Under the pieces are notes generated by a model. That model did no database searches, was not told where the DNA came from, and saw nothing but the letters and a program-made list of their open reading frames with translations. Position numbers and translations under genes: made by a program. Below, one piece after another: positions 39,321 through 47,749 of a DNA stretch of 53,198 bases. How positions within the stretch are numbered: the stretch's first letter is position 1; each line of letters begins with the position of its first letter. Origin of the DNA: Spirochaetaceae bacterium (GTDB taxonomy: Bacteria; Spirochaetota; Spirochaetia; Treponematales; Rectinemataceae); the NCBI GenBank assembly GCA_025356015.1, contig JANXYO010000128.1:1-53198 (forward strand), given 5' to 3'.

Positions 39321-41195
39321 ATGACATCGACCTTCGCCGGCATCGAGATCGGCAAACGAAGCCTGAACGCCCAGAGCACTGGCATGGCCACGATAGGCCA
39401 CAACCTCGCGAACGCCTCGACCGAGGGCTATTCCCGGCAGCGCATCGAGCTCGGCACGCCAGAGCCCCTCTACGCGCCCGAGCTCAACCGCGAGGAGGTC
39501 CCCGGCCAGCTCGGTCAGGGAGTCATGGTCTCGCGCATCGAGCGGGTCCGCGATGACCTCCTCGAAGGCAAGATCGTCTCGGAGTCGGGCCTCGAGGGCT
39601 ACTGGAACACAAGGGACAAGTTCGTGCTCCAGCTCGAGCAGATCCACAACGAGCCCTCGGACTCCTCGGTCAGGACCCTCATGAACAAGTTCTGGGACTC
39701 GTGGCAGGAGCTCGCGACCCGGCCGACGGACACTGCCGCAAGGGAGGCCGTGCTCTCCCGCGGAGAGGCCCTCACCGAGGGCATCAGGGACCGCTACCGA
39801 CGTCTCTCGGACTTCCGCTCCCAGGTCGACGGCGATGTGCGCGGCACGGTCGGCCAGATAAACGACTACGCAAAGCAGATAGCCGCTGTCAACGCGGAGA
39901 TCGTGAAGTCGAGGGCCCTTGGCGACAACCCCAACGACCTCATGGACAGAAGGGACCTCCTCGTCGAGAAGCTCGGCCACCTCGTGCCGGTCGCGGTCGA
40001 CCACAGGGACTCTGACGAGTTCATGGTCCACATCGACGGCATCGTCCTGGTCCAGGGCAAACTCGCGCGCTCCTTCGAGATGACCGGGGCCGACCAGGAC
40101 GGCTACGCCTCCCCGGTATGGTCAGACACCAGGCTGCCGGTGGCTGCCAAGGGCGGCAATCTCGGGGCCCTCATCGAGCTCCGCGACGGCGACGCGCGCA
40201 AGGAGATCCAGACCCTCGATACCATGGCCCTCTCCTTCGCCGACATGGTCAACGAGACCCACAGGGCGGGCTACGGCGCCAACGGCAAGACGGGCCTGGA
40301 CTTCTTCAAGGAGTGGCCCTTCATCAACAACATCGCCGGCAACTACGACCGCAACGGCGATGGTTCCTATGACAGCACCTATGTCTACCGCATAAGCGGG
40401 GCGAACGCCCTTCAGGCCCAGGAGCAGATAGGTCTGGCGGGGACGATCAAGATTTCGATGGCATCTGGCGAAGTCGAGGTGCCCTACAACCCCACCGACA
40501 CGGTGGCCGACCTCGCGGCGAGGATCAACCACGCCGGCGCCGAGGTCACCGCAAGGCTTGACCGGGAAGGCAAGCTCCAGCTCAGGGCCACGCCCGCGGC
40601 CGATACGGCTAACCCCGACTTCGTGATCCGCCACATCGAGGACTCGGGCCAGTTCCTGGTGGGCTACGCGGGCGTCCTGCGCGCGAGCGGCCCCGACGGG
40701 GCCTATGACTGGGCCAAGGCCGATGCCGTCCTCTCGCTACGAGGCGGCGGCCTCGACTTCGCCGTCGCCCCCTTGAGCCACCCCGCCGGCTGGCTCGAGA
40801 TCGCTCCCGAGATCAAGGCCGACACGGGCTCGATCGCGGCCGGCTTTGGCCAGAACGGCGCGCCCGCGGGCTCGGGCGACGGCTCCGCGGCCCTCGCCAT
40901 CGCCGCGCTGCGAACGCAGTCCGTAATGGTCGGCTCCCTTCGGACCTTCGACGACCACTTCGCCGAGGCGGTGGCCAGGGTCGGCCTCTCCGGGGAGCGC
41001 GCCCAGAACGCGAGCGACACCCACGACAGGATCGGCAAGCAGCTGCGCGACCTCAGGCAGTCCCTATCCGGAGTCAACATGGACGAGGAGCTCGCCAACA
41101 TGATCAAGTTCCAGCACGGCTACGCGGCCGCTGCCAAATTCGTGACCCATATCGACCAGATGCTCGATACCATCATCAACAGGATGGGAGTGTAG
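39321..41195 (+). CDS. flgK: Flagellar hook-associated protein 1
   Basis: The 624-residue protein forms the first hook-filament junction zone. N-terminal FAGIEIGKRSLNAQ and GHNLANASTEGYSRQRIEL are the FlgK signature; the C-terminus SLSGVNMDEELANMIKFQHG is the matching coiled-coil rod part. ATG at 39321 follows GGGAGGAG and begins 20 bases after flgN. Flagella of spirochaetes are periplasmic, so it acts in the periplasm there. Confidence 0.96.
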   Translation: MTSTFAGIEIGKRSLNAQSTGMATIGHNLANASTEGYSRQRIELGTPEPLYAPELNREEVPGQLGQGVMVSRIERVRDDLLEGKIVSESGLEGYWNTRDKFVLQLEQIHNEPSDSSVRTLMNKFWDSWQELATRPTDTAAREAVLSRGEALTEGIRDRYRRLSDFRSQVDGDVRGTVGQINDYAKQIAAVNAEIVKSRALGDNPNDLMDRRDLLVEKLGHLVPVAVDHRDSDEFMVHIDGIVLVQGKLARSFEMTGADQDGYASPVWSDTRLPVAAKGGNLGALIELRDGDARKEIQTLDTMALSFADMVNETHRAGYGANGKTGLDFFKEWPFINNIAGNYDRNGDGSYDSTYVYRISGANALQAQEQIGLAGTIKISMASGEVEVPYNPTDTVADLAARINHAGAEVTARLDREGKLQLRATPAADTANPDFVIRHIEDSGQFLVGYAGVLRASGPDGAYDWAKADAVLSLRGGGLDFAVAPLSHPAGWLEIAPEIKADTGSIAAGFGQNGAPAGSGDGSAALAIAALRTQSVMVGSLRTFDDHFAEAVARVGLSGERAQNASDTHDRIGKQLRDLRQSLSGVNMDEELANMIKFQHGYAAAAKFVTHIDQMLDTIINRMGV

Positions 41196-41199
41196 GCAC

Positions 41200-42444
41200 A
41201 TGCAGAGAGTCAGCACCGACCTGATGAACGACGACATGCAGTTCTGGCTCCGGCGAAAGGAGCGGGACATGGCCTCCATGGAGACCAAGATGGCCCGCCA
41301 GACGAAGATAGAAAACCTCCGCGACGATCCCCTCGCCGCGGCCCGGGCCGTGCGCTACGACTCCGTCGTCTCGCGGCTCGAGCGCTTCGAGAAGAACGCG
41401 GCCTCCGCCGAGGACCAGTACAACGTCTCCGAGAGCTACGTGAGGCAGGGACTCGAGATCGTCCAACGCGTCCGGGAGATCGCCGTCCAGGGCGCGAACG
41501 GCGTGTACACGCCCAACGACCAGAAATACATGGCCGCCGAGGTCAACCAGCTCCTCGGCGAGCTTGTGACGATAGGGAACTCGCGGGGGCCCGACGGGAC
41601 CTTCCTCTTCTCGGGCGACAAGTCGAGGACCGCGCCCTTCCGCCCGATCACCGGCAATCCGCCCGGGGCCGGGGCTGAGGCCCTCGTCGGCGTCCAGTAC
41701 CTTGGCACGACAGGGGGACCCGAGACCGAGATCTCCGAGGGCTCCTATATGCCCCTCACCATGTCCGGCACCGAGGTCTTCTGGGCCGAGCGCCAGCTCG
41801 CCGTCTCGGGAAGGGACGCCAGGGACTGGAGGGCGACAGCAGACTCCTCGGTCCTCGTCGACGGCAAGTCGATCGACGTGAAGGCGGGAGACAACGTCTA
41901 CGCCCTTGCCGCGAAGATCAACTCCTCGGGGGCCGCCGTGAAGGCGACCATCGACCCGAGGACCTTCTCCCTCGGCCTCGAGACGACCACGGCCCACCAG
42001 ATGAGGATCCAGGACTCGAGTCCCGGTGGAGCCTTTTCCCAGCTCGGCCTTGTGGCGGGAGCCGGCGCGCCCGGCGAGAACTGGGCCCCCGGGGCCCGGG
42101 TCACCGGCGGATCGATCTTCGACGTCGTCATGAGACTCCGCGACTCCCTCAACAGAGGCGACATCCTCGAGACAGGCGGCCAGGCCCTCGCTGGAATCGA
42201 CTCTGGTCTGGACAACATGAACCGCAGGGTCGCCGAGATAGGCTCGCGGAGCGAGCAGCTCCAAGTGGTGCAGGGCAGGCTCAACAGGGAAATCCCCGAC
42301 ACGCAGAAGCTCCTCGCCGACGAGTCCGACATCGACCTCACGAAGGCGATAACCGATTACAAGATGCTGGAATACGCACACCGGGCCTCCCTGGGTTTCG
42401 CCGGGCGGCTTTTCCCCCAGACGCTCCTTGACTTCCTGCGCTGA
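41200..42444 (+). CDS. flgL: Flagellar hook-associated protein 3
   Basis: The 414-residue protein is the second hook-filament junction protein. MQRVSTDLMNDDMQFWLRRK begins the N-terminal helical domain, with NLRDDPLAAARAVRYDS typical of FlgL and flagellins; the C-terminal helix includes DIDLTKAITDYKMLEYAHRA. The middle domain (about residues 130-320) has LFSGDKSRTAPF. It starts 4 bases after flgK and precedes fliW by 23 bases. Confidence 0.95.
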   Translation: MQRVSTDLMNDDMQFWLRRKERDMASMETKMARQTKIENLRDDPLAAARAVRYDSVVSRLERFEKNAASAEDQYNVSESYVRQGLEIVQRVREIAVQGANGVYTPNDQKYMAAEVNQLLGELVTIGNSRGPDGTFLFSGDKSRTAPFRPITGNPPGAGAEALVGVQYLGTTGGPETEISEGSYMPLTMSGTEVFWAERQLAVSGRDARDWRATADSSVLVDGKSIDVKAGDNVYALAAKINSSGAAVKATIDPRTFSLGLETTTAHQMRIQDSSPGGAFSQLGLVAGAGAPGENWAPGARVTGGSIFDVVMRLRDSLNRGDILETGGQALAGIDSGLDNMNRRVAEIGSRSEQLQVVQGRLNREIPDTQKLLADESDIDLTKAITDYKMLEYAHRASLGFAGRLFPQTLLDFLR

Positions 42445-42467
42445 AGATCGGCATAGTGGAAGGACAC

Positions 42468-42908
42468 ATGATAGTCCAGACCAAGGCCTACGGCGCCGTC
42501 GACGTCGACGAGCGGCAGCTTGTCCGCTTTCCCGCGGGCTTGCTCGGATTCGAGAAGTTCACGGACTACGCCCTCCTTGACGCCCGCCAGAAGCCCTTCT
42601 TCTACCTGCAGTCGGTGGGTCTTCCCGAGCTCGCCTTCATCCTCATAGACCCCTTCCTCTTCAGGCCCGACTACTCGATCGACGTTGACGACGAGGTCCT
42701 TGGCGAGATCGACGTGAAGAACCCGACCGAGGTCCTGGTCTTCGCGATCGTGACCGTTCCCCCCGACGGGGCCGCGGTGACGGCCAACCTCATGGGACCC
42801 ATCATAATCAACAAGACCAACCGCAAGGGAATGCAGACCGTGCTCCCGGATTCCAGATGGCGGGTCAAGCACGACATCATGGCCGAGCTCGCAGCGTCGA
42901 AGGCATAG
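42468..42908 (+). CDS. fliW: Flagellar assembly factor FliW
   Basis: The 146-residue protein binds flagellin and, when free, binds and blocks CsrA, linking filament supply to translation. Motifs are IVQTKAYGAVDVDERQLVRF, FPAGLLGFEKFTDYALLD, FFYLQSVGLPELAFILIDPF and ANLMGPIIINKTNRKGMQ. ATG at 42468 follows GGAAGGA; GTG at 42456 is less likely. csrA begins 6 bases after its stop. Confidence 0.95.
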   Translation: MIVQTKAYGAVDVDERQLVRFPAGLLGFEKFTDYALLDARQKPFFYLQSVGLPELAFILIDPFLFRPDYSIDVDDEVLGEIDVKNPTEVLVFAIVTVPPDGAAVTANLMGPIIINKTNRKGMQTVLPDSRWRVKHDIMAELAASKA

Positions 42909-42914
42909 GCCGCC

Positions 42915-43148
42915 ATGCTCATACTCTCCCGGCGCCTCAACGAGAAGATCATCATCGGCGACGACATCGTCGTCTCCATCGTCGAGGTCAGGGGCGACCA
43001 GGTGAAGCTCGGGATCGAGGCGCCTCGCAGCGTGAAGGTTTTCAGACAAGAGGTGTATGACGCGATCCAGGAGGAGAACCGCAAGGCGGCCGCCTCCGGC
43101 ACCCAGCTCCCGCCCCTCGACATCCCCGGCCTCAGCTCAGCCGAATAA
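42915..43148 (+). CDS. csrA: Carbon storage regulator, RNA-binding translational repressor
   Basis: The 77-residue protein begins [20 protein letters not shown] and continues [19 protein letters not shown], holding the RNA-contact residues Leu4, Arg6 and Arg44 region typical of CsrA. A C-terminal tail of about 15 residues ([14 protein letters not shown]) extends beyond the common 61-65-residue core. It is the last gene of flgN-flgK-flgL-fliW-csrA and probably represses flagellin translation until FliW takes it up. Confidence 0.96.
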   Translation: MLILSRRLNEKIIIGDDIVVSIVEVRGDQVKLGIEAPRSVKVFRQEVYDAIQEENRKAAASGTQLPPLDIPGLSSAE

Positions 43149-43164
43149 GCCTCGGCCCGGAAGA

Positions 43165-43279
43165 AACCGCAGAGGCGCAGAGACCCAGAGGAAGAGAAAA
43201 GTTTGGGGAATCATGCCCTATTCCTTTTCTCTCCCCCTATCTGACTCTTCTCTCCCAATGGCTCTGCGTCTCTGCGGTT
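43165..43279. repeat. Dispersed CCGCAGAG inverted-repeat element, copy 2
   Basis: Eighteen-bp ends, AACCGCAGAGGCGCAGAG and CTCTGCGTCTCTGCGGTT, pair with one mismatch and enclose a 79-base, less GC-rich centre. The ends repeat the smaller element at 36376-36433. It fills the gap between csrA and the convergent Nudix gene. Confidence 0.8.
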
Positions 43280-43293
43280 CAATCTACCGATAG

Positions 43294-44397
43294 TCATTCC
43301 TTCCGCTCCGCCGCCTTCTGGAACATCGCGTACTCGTGTTCGAAGTTGGGCGTGAAGAGCCCGGTGCCGAGCTTCGCGCGGATCTCTCCCTGCTCCCAGA
43401 AACGGGCCTCCGAAACCTCGCCCGGATCGGGCGCGAAGGGGCCTTCGTGGCGCAGGGCGAAGGTGAAAACGAGCTCGGATTCGATCGCGGTCTCCCATTT
43501 GTAGCGCGCCAGGGCCTGGATCTTCTCGGCGCCCGCATCGAGGGCGAGGCTCCCGACCCCGAGCTCCTCGCGAAGCTCGCGCGCCAGGGCGGTCTCGAGG
43601 TCCTCTCCAGCGCCCACATGCCCACCCACGGCCGTGTCCCACTTGCCAGGCTCGACAAGCTTCGTCAAGGCGCGCTTCTGCAGGTACATGCGGCCGCGTG
43701 AGTCGAAGATGTGCAGGTGGACGACGGGGTGGAGCTTCCCCGGCCCCTTGTGGCATTCGCTGCGCGGGGCGCTGCCGAGCACCTTGCCCTCCTCGTCGAC
43801 AAGGGGGAGGATCTCCCCAGTCCCTGCGGCCCGCGCCGCACGCCGGGCCTTCCAGGCGGGGAAAAGCTGGGCAAGGACAACAAAGCCGAAGAGGATGTAG
43901 AGCAGGCCCCCCGACACAAAGCCCCAGGCCGCGAGGGACATCGCCAGGGCCGCGTAGATGGTGAGGCCAGCGTGGAAGACGACCACGGCTAGCATCATGG
44001 CCAGGCTTCGCCGCATCGCCGGCATCGCGGCCTCGTTGAGCTGCACGCCGCGCAGGGTACGCGTCATGTAGTTGCGCAGGAAGGAGCTTGGCAGGACGAG
44101 GAGGCTTCCCATGCCAGCGGCGAGGAGGAACTCCATGACCGCGGGCTTTAGCCTGAAGAAGAGATCGTTCTCGAGCAGGATCGAGACTCCGCCTGCGATG
44201 ACCAGAAGGACAGTGTCGCCGATCACAAAGGGGTCCGCCCGCCGCTCCCTGACTAGGGTGTATATGAACTCGCCGATGCCGACGGCGACACCGACTGCGA
44301 GACCCACCCTCTCGCCGTAGACAGCCTCGGCCGCGATGAATACCACGAGTGGGAGGAAACCGGGTAGAAGGGTCTTGATAAGGCTTACTGGATTCAT
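43294..44397 (-). CDS. Membrane domain fused to a C-terminal Nudix hydrolase
   Basis: The 367-residue protein has an N-terminal membrane part (about residues 1-190, five or six helices: LLPGFLPLVVFIAAEAVY, FVIGDTVLLVIAGGVSILL, LAMMLAVVVFHAGLTIYAAL and GGLLYILFGFVVLAQLF) that resembles intracellular-septation-protein-A/VC0807-like families. Residues about 205-367 are an Idi-like Nudix domain (ILPLVDEEGKVLG, HPVVHLHIFDSRGRMYLQKR) with the box GGHVGAGE...RELREELG. The start at 44397 begins the membrane domain; upstream codons in the frame look non-coding. The fusion suggests hydrolysis of a lipid-linked or isoprenoid pyrophosphate at the membrane, which is speculative. Confidence 0.82.
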   Translation of the reverse strand: MNPVSLIKTLLPGFLPLVVFIAAEAVYGERVGLAVGVAVGIGEFIYTLVRERRADPFVIGDTVLLVIAGGVSILLENDLFFRLKPAVMEFLLAAGMGSLLVLPSSFLRNYMTRTLRGVQLNEAAMPAMRRSLAMMLAVVVFHAGLTIYAALAMSLAAWGFVSGGLLYILFGFVVLAQLFPAWKARRAARAAGTGEILPLVDEEGKVLGSAPRSECHKGPGKLHPVVHLHIFDSRGRMYLQKRALTKLVEPGKWDTAVGGHVGAGEDLETALARELREELGVGSLALDAGAEKIQALARYKWETAIESELVFTFALRHEGPFAPDPGEVSEARFWEQGEIRAKLGTGLFTPNFEHEYAMFQKAAERKE

Positions 44398-44557
44398 CGT
44401 CGCGAGGATAGCGACCCGGGGGCCATGACTGCAAGGGGACTGCCTTCGGGCCGGCTCCGGGCCTGTCCAATCTGGCTCAGGGCGGACTATACTGCGGCTT
44501 GCGGCTCTTATGGAGGGCTCCGGGCAAGCGGGGCGCAAATCGTGTGGAGGTAGGACG

Positions 44558-46531
44558 GTGTCTCTCATCACTCACCCGGCAACGGGTTTCGGCGTCGGCG
44601 ATCCCGACAGGATCCCCCTTTCGAGAAAGAGCCTCCCCTCCTCCGCCGAGCTCCTCGCCGCGAGCGAGACCCTCATCCTCTCGGCCTCGGGCTGGCGCAA
44701 GGTCTTCGCCGCGGGCAGGAGCGATGTCGATTCAGGGGAAGCCCTCACCCCCGAGGTTTCCCCCGCCAACATCGTCCTCGCCGGGGCGGCCGCCCTTGTG
44801 TTCTCGAATTTCCTCAAGTCGAAGGGCCCCGGCCGCAAGCCCGCCGTCCTCGTCGGCATCGATTCACGTCCCACGGGACCGACCCTCGCCGATGCGGCGA
44901 TCAGGATATTCCTCGCCTCGGGCCTCGTTCCCCGCCACTTCTTCATCGTCGCCGTTCCCGAGATCATGGCCTACGCGCGGCACGCCACCACCCTGCCTTC
45001 GGGCCACGAGGAGAGGGCCGAGGGCTTCTGCTATGTCTCGGCTAGCCACAACCCCCCCGGCCACAACGGCTTCAAATTCGGCTCTGGCGGCGGCGGTGTG
45101 CTTTCCGGGCCCGAGATCGCTCCCCTCATCGAGGAGTACCGCAAGCTCATCCAGAGCGAGGGCTGCGCCGTCCGTATCCTCGAGCTGATGGAATCGGTCG
45201 AGGCCCGTTCCCTGGCCCGGGTCCATTCCGAATGCTCTCAATGGAAGCGCCGCTCGGTCTCGGCCTACACCCTCCTCTCTCGCGAGGTCGTCACTGGTTT
45301 CGAGGAGCCCGCCGACCAGGAAGGCCTCTTCGAGGAGATGGCCCAGGAGGCCGCCGAGCGTCCCATCGGAGTGGTCGCCGAGCTCAACGGCTCGGCGCGC
45401 TGTCTCTCCATCGACCTTGATTTCCTCGAGGGCCTGGGGCTGGAGACCAAGGCGGTGAACGCCACGGCGAGGGATTTCGCCCACCGCATCGTGCCCGAGG
45501 GGGAATCCCTCGACCAGGCGCGCGCCGAGCTCGAGGCCGCCCGCGTCTCAGACCCGGCCTTCGTCCTCGGCTACGTCCCGGACTGCGACGGCGACCGCGG
45601 CAATCTGGTCTGGTACGACGAGGAGAGCTCGAGAGCGAGACCCCTGGGCGCCCAGGAGGTCTTCGCCCTCGCCTGCGCCTCCGAGCTCGCACAGCTGGTC
45701 CGAAACGGCTCCTTGACCTACGACGAGTCGGGCAACGCCAGGGAGAAGGTGGCTGTCGTCGTCAACGACGCGACGAGCATGAGGGTGAATGCCCTCGCGC
45801 GCGCCTTCGATGTCGATGTCTTCAGGTCCGAGACGGGCGAGGCCAACGTCGTCGGCCTCGCCGCCGCGCTGCGCGAGAAGGGCTACCTCGTGCGCATCCT
45901 CGGCGAGGGCTCCAACGGCGGCAACATCACCTACCCTTCCTCGGTGCGCGACCCCCTCGCGACCCTCGGGGCCATCCTCAAGCTCCTATTGCTGCGCGAC
46001 TCGCGGGAGCAGGGCGGAAGCGAGGGACTGTTCAGGATCTGGATGCGGCTCTCGAAGCGGCTGAGCGACTTCCGCGGCGATTTCGGCCTGAACGACATAG
46101 TCGCCGCCCTGCCTCCCTATTCGACCACCAGCGTCTTCGAGACCCGGGCGGCTCTGCGCGTGAGGAGCAGCGACCAGGCTGGCCTCAAGGAGAGGTACCG
46201 CGCCGTCTTCCTGCGCGAGTGGGAGACGAGGAAGGAGGCCCTCGCCGCGCGTTTCGGCGTGGAGCGGTGGGAAGCCTTTGCCACCAACGGCCTGGCCGAG
46301 CGCCGGGTCGGCGAGGACTTTGGCTCCTCGAACCGGGGGGGCCTGCGGATAGTCCTGTCGGATGGCTCAGGCGCGCCCCGCGCCTTCCTGTGGATGAGGG
46401 GCTCGGGCACAGAGGCCGTGTTCAGGATCATGGCCGACGTCGAGGGTAGCCAGGCCGACGAGGAGTACCTCCTCGACTGGCACACGGCGATGGTGCGCGA
46501 GGCCGACGCAGGATGGACCGATTGCCCCTGA
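44558..46531 (+). CDS. Phosphoglucomutase/phosphomannomutase-type enzyme
   Basis: The 657-residue protein is an alpha-D-phosphohexomutase, which moves phosphate between C1 and C6 of a hexose. The phosphoserine loop is SASHNPPGHNGFKF with Ser163; metal ligands are in DCDGDRGN; sugar contact GEGSNGG; phosphate grip MRGSGTEAVFRIMA. It is about 100-200 residues longer than usual enzymes, with insertions in domains 1 and 2. The GTG at 44558 follows GGAGG by 7 bases. It diverges from the Nudix fusion. Substrate glucose or mannose cannot be settled. Confidence 0.92.
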   Translation: MSLITHPATGFGVGDPDRIPLSRKSLPSSAELLAASETLILSASGWRKVFAAGRSDVDSGEALTPEVSPANIVLAGAAALVFSNFLKSKGPGRKPAVLVGIDSRPTGPTLADAAIRIFLASGLVPRHFFIVAVPEIMAYARHATTLPSGHEERAEGFCYVSASHNPPGHNGFKFGSGGGGVLSGPEIAPLIEEYRKLIQSEGCAVRILELMESVEARSLARVHSECSQWKRRSVSAYTLLSREVVTGFEEPADQEGLFEEMAQEAAERPIGVVAELNGSARCLSIDLDFLEGLGLETKAVNATARDFAHRIVPEGESLDQARAELEAARVSDPAFVLGYVPDCDGDRGNLVWYDEESSRARPLGAQEVFALACASELAQLVRNGSLTYDESGNAREKVAVVVNDATSMRVNALARAFDVDVFRSETGEANVVGLAAALREKGYLVRILGEGSNGGNITYPSSVRDPLATLGAILKLLLLRDSREQGGSEGLFRIWMRLSKRLSDFRGDFGLNDIVAALPPYSTTSVFETRAALRVRSSDQAGLKERYRAVFLREWETRKEALAARFGVERWEAFATNGLAERRVGEDFGSSNRGGLRIVLSDGSGAPRAFLWMRGSGTEAVFRIMADVEGSQADEEYLLDWHTAMVREADAGWTDCP

Positions 46532-46564
46532 GCCGACGCATCGAATAGTATACGAGGCTGCCGC

Positions 46565-46594
46565 TGCCTTAAGGACGATCAAGTCCTTAAGGCA
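46565..46594. promoter_or_regulatory. Perfect 12-bp inverted repeat in the leader of the DUF3276 gene
   Basis: Arms TGCCTTAAGGAC and GTCCTTAAGGCA with a 6-base loop lie 34 bases after the phosphohexomutase stop and 23 bases before the DUF3276 start. There is no T-run. A possible promoter, TTGCCC/TAGTAT with 18-base spacing (about 46524-46553), would place the repeat at the 5' end of the mRNA. It could be an operator, an RNA-stability hairpin, or a site for autogenous control by the nucleic-acid-binding product. Confidence 0.6.
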
Positions 46595-46617
46595 AGCCAC
46601 GCGAGGAGAGGGATTGC

Positions 46618-47070
46618 ATGGGAATTCGAGGCGAGCTCTTTTCCACGAGGATCACCTGCGCGGGTAGAACCTACTTCTTCAATGTGAAGGAGAACCGCAT
46701 GGGCGACATGTTCCTCACGATCGTCGAGAGCAAGCCCACGGAAGCCGACAACTTCGACCGGCGCTCGGTCGTGATCTTCCGCGACGACATGAAGGACTTC
46801 CTGAACGCCCTCCAGGGCGCCCTGGGCTTCATGCAGAAGCCCGGCAAGGAGGCTCCCGCCATCGACTTCCAGGCCGCGGCCGTGGTCGCGGCCTCACCCA
46901 AGGGACGCAAGCCCCGCAGCCCTGCCGGTTTCGCGGGCTCAGGCGACTCGGCGGCCGCCTCGAAGAGCGAGGCTGGCGCCGGGACCAGGGCGACGAAGTC
47001 CAAGGAAGAGCCCAAGACAAAGAAGCTCAGGGTGGTCGTCAGGCGCAAGTACCCGGGCAAGGCCGATTAG
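46618..47070 (+). CDS. PUR-alpha-like DUF3276 nucleic-acid-binding protein (BpuR type)
   Basis: The 150-residue protein has a PUR/DUF3276 repeat at about residues 1-75 (ELFSTRITCAGRTYFFNVKE, GDMFLTIVESKP and RRSVVIFRDDMKDFLNALQG). An Ala/Ser/Lys-rich tail follows and ends in a very basic KKLRVVVRRKYPGKAD. Spirochaete relatives such as Borrelia BpuR bind DNA and RNA and regulate their own and other genes. GAGAGG precedes the ATG. The unusual tail may add nucleic-acid affinity. Confidence 0.9.
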   Translation: MGIRGELFSTRITCAGRTYFFNVKENRMGDMFLTIVESKPTEADNFDRRSVVIFRDDMKDFLNALQGALGFMQKPGKEAPAIDFQAAAVVAASPKGRKPRSPAGFAGSGDSAAASKSEAGAGTRATKSKEEPKTKKLRVVVRRKYPGKAD

Positions 47071-47132
47071 GGGCCTCCCGCAATGGCCATCCGGCCCTGT
47101 GCCCGTGGCAAGGCCTCCCGTGGGGCGGGCCT

Positions 47133-47672
47133 TCAATACCTGAAGCTCGAACGCTGGATCGGCGAGGGTCCGATGCTCCGGCACAATTCCCTGTGCTCCT
47201 GCGTCGGATAGCCCTTGTGCCGGGCGTAGCCGTATTCGGGGTAGAGCCAGTCGTAGCGCTCCATCATCCTGTCCCGTGCCACCTTGGCGAGGATTGAGGC
47301 TGCCATTATCGCGGGGACGATCGAGTCACCCTTGATGACAGCGATCGAGGTCCTGCCGAGTCCGGGACAGCTGTTTCCATCGACAAAGACCGTCTCGGGC
47401 CTCATGCCAAGCCTGTCGTAGGCCCTGGTCATGGCCAGGAGGCTGGCGTTGAGGATGTTGCGCTCGTCGATCTCCTGGGGCGAGGCCCAGCCGATCCCCC
47501 ATGCGACTGCCCTCTCCAGTATCAAACCGAAGGCCCTCTCGCGGCGCGCCGCGGAGAGGCGCTTCGAGTCGGCAAGAAACTCGAGGGGGAAATCCGACCC
47601 GAGGACGGCCGCCGCGGCGACTACAGGCCCGGCCAGGGGCCCGCGACCGGCCTCGTCGATACCGCAGACCAA
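47133..47672 (-). CDS. rnhB: Ribonuclease HII
   Basis: The 179-residue enzyme removes ribonucleotides from RNA-DNA hybrids. The catalytic acids are in CGIDEAGRGPLAGPVVAA (Asp and Glu), VFVDGNSCPG and the helix after KGDSIVPAIMAASILAKVAR; ARHKGYPTQEHRE is the usual substrate-contact segment. The TTG at 47672 is the only conventional start, but the frame upstream (ILKRDHAILRIGDFPDG) could be coding with a CTG start, since no ribosome site precedes the TTG. It lies 77 bases after the stop of the PAS-GGDEF-EAL gene. Confidence 0.92.
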   Translation of the reverse strand: MVCGIDEAGRGPLAGPVVAAAAVLGSDFPLEFLADSKRLSAARRERAFGLILERAVAWGIGWASPQEIDERNILNASLLAMTRAYDRLGMRPETVFVDGNSCPGLGRTSIAVIKGDSIVPAIMAASILAKVARDRMMERYDWLYPEYGYARHKGYPTQEHRELCRSIGPSPIQRSSFRY

Positions 47673-47749
47673 GGGGCCAAGGGGCGGGCCATCGGGGAAG
47701 TCCCCTATCCTGAGGATGGCATGATCCCTCTTCAGGATCTCCCGCGCCC

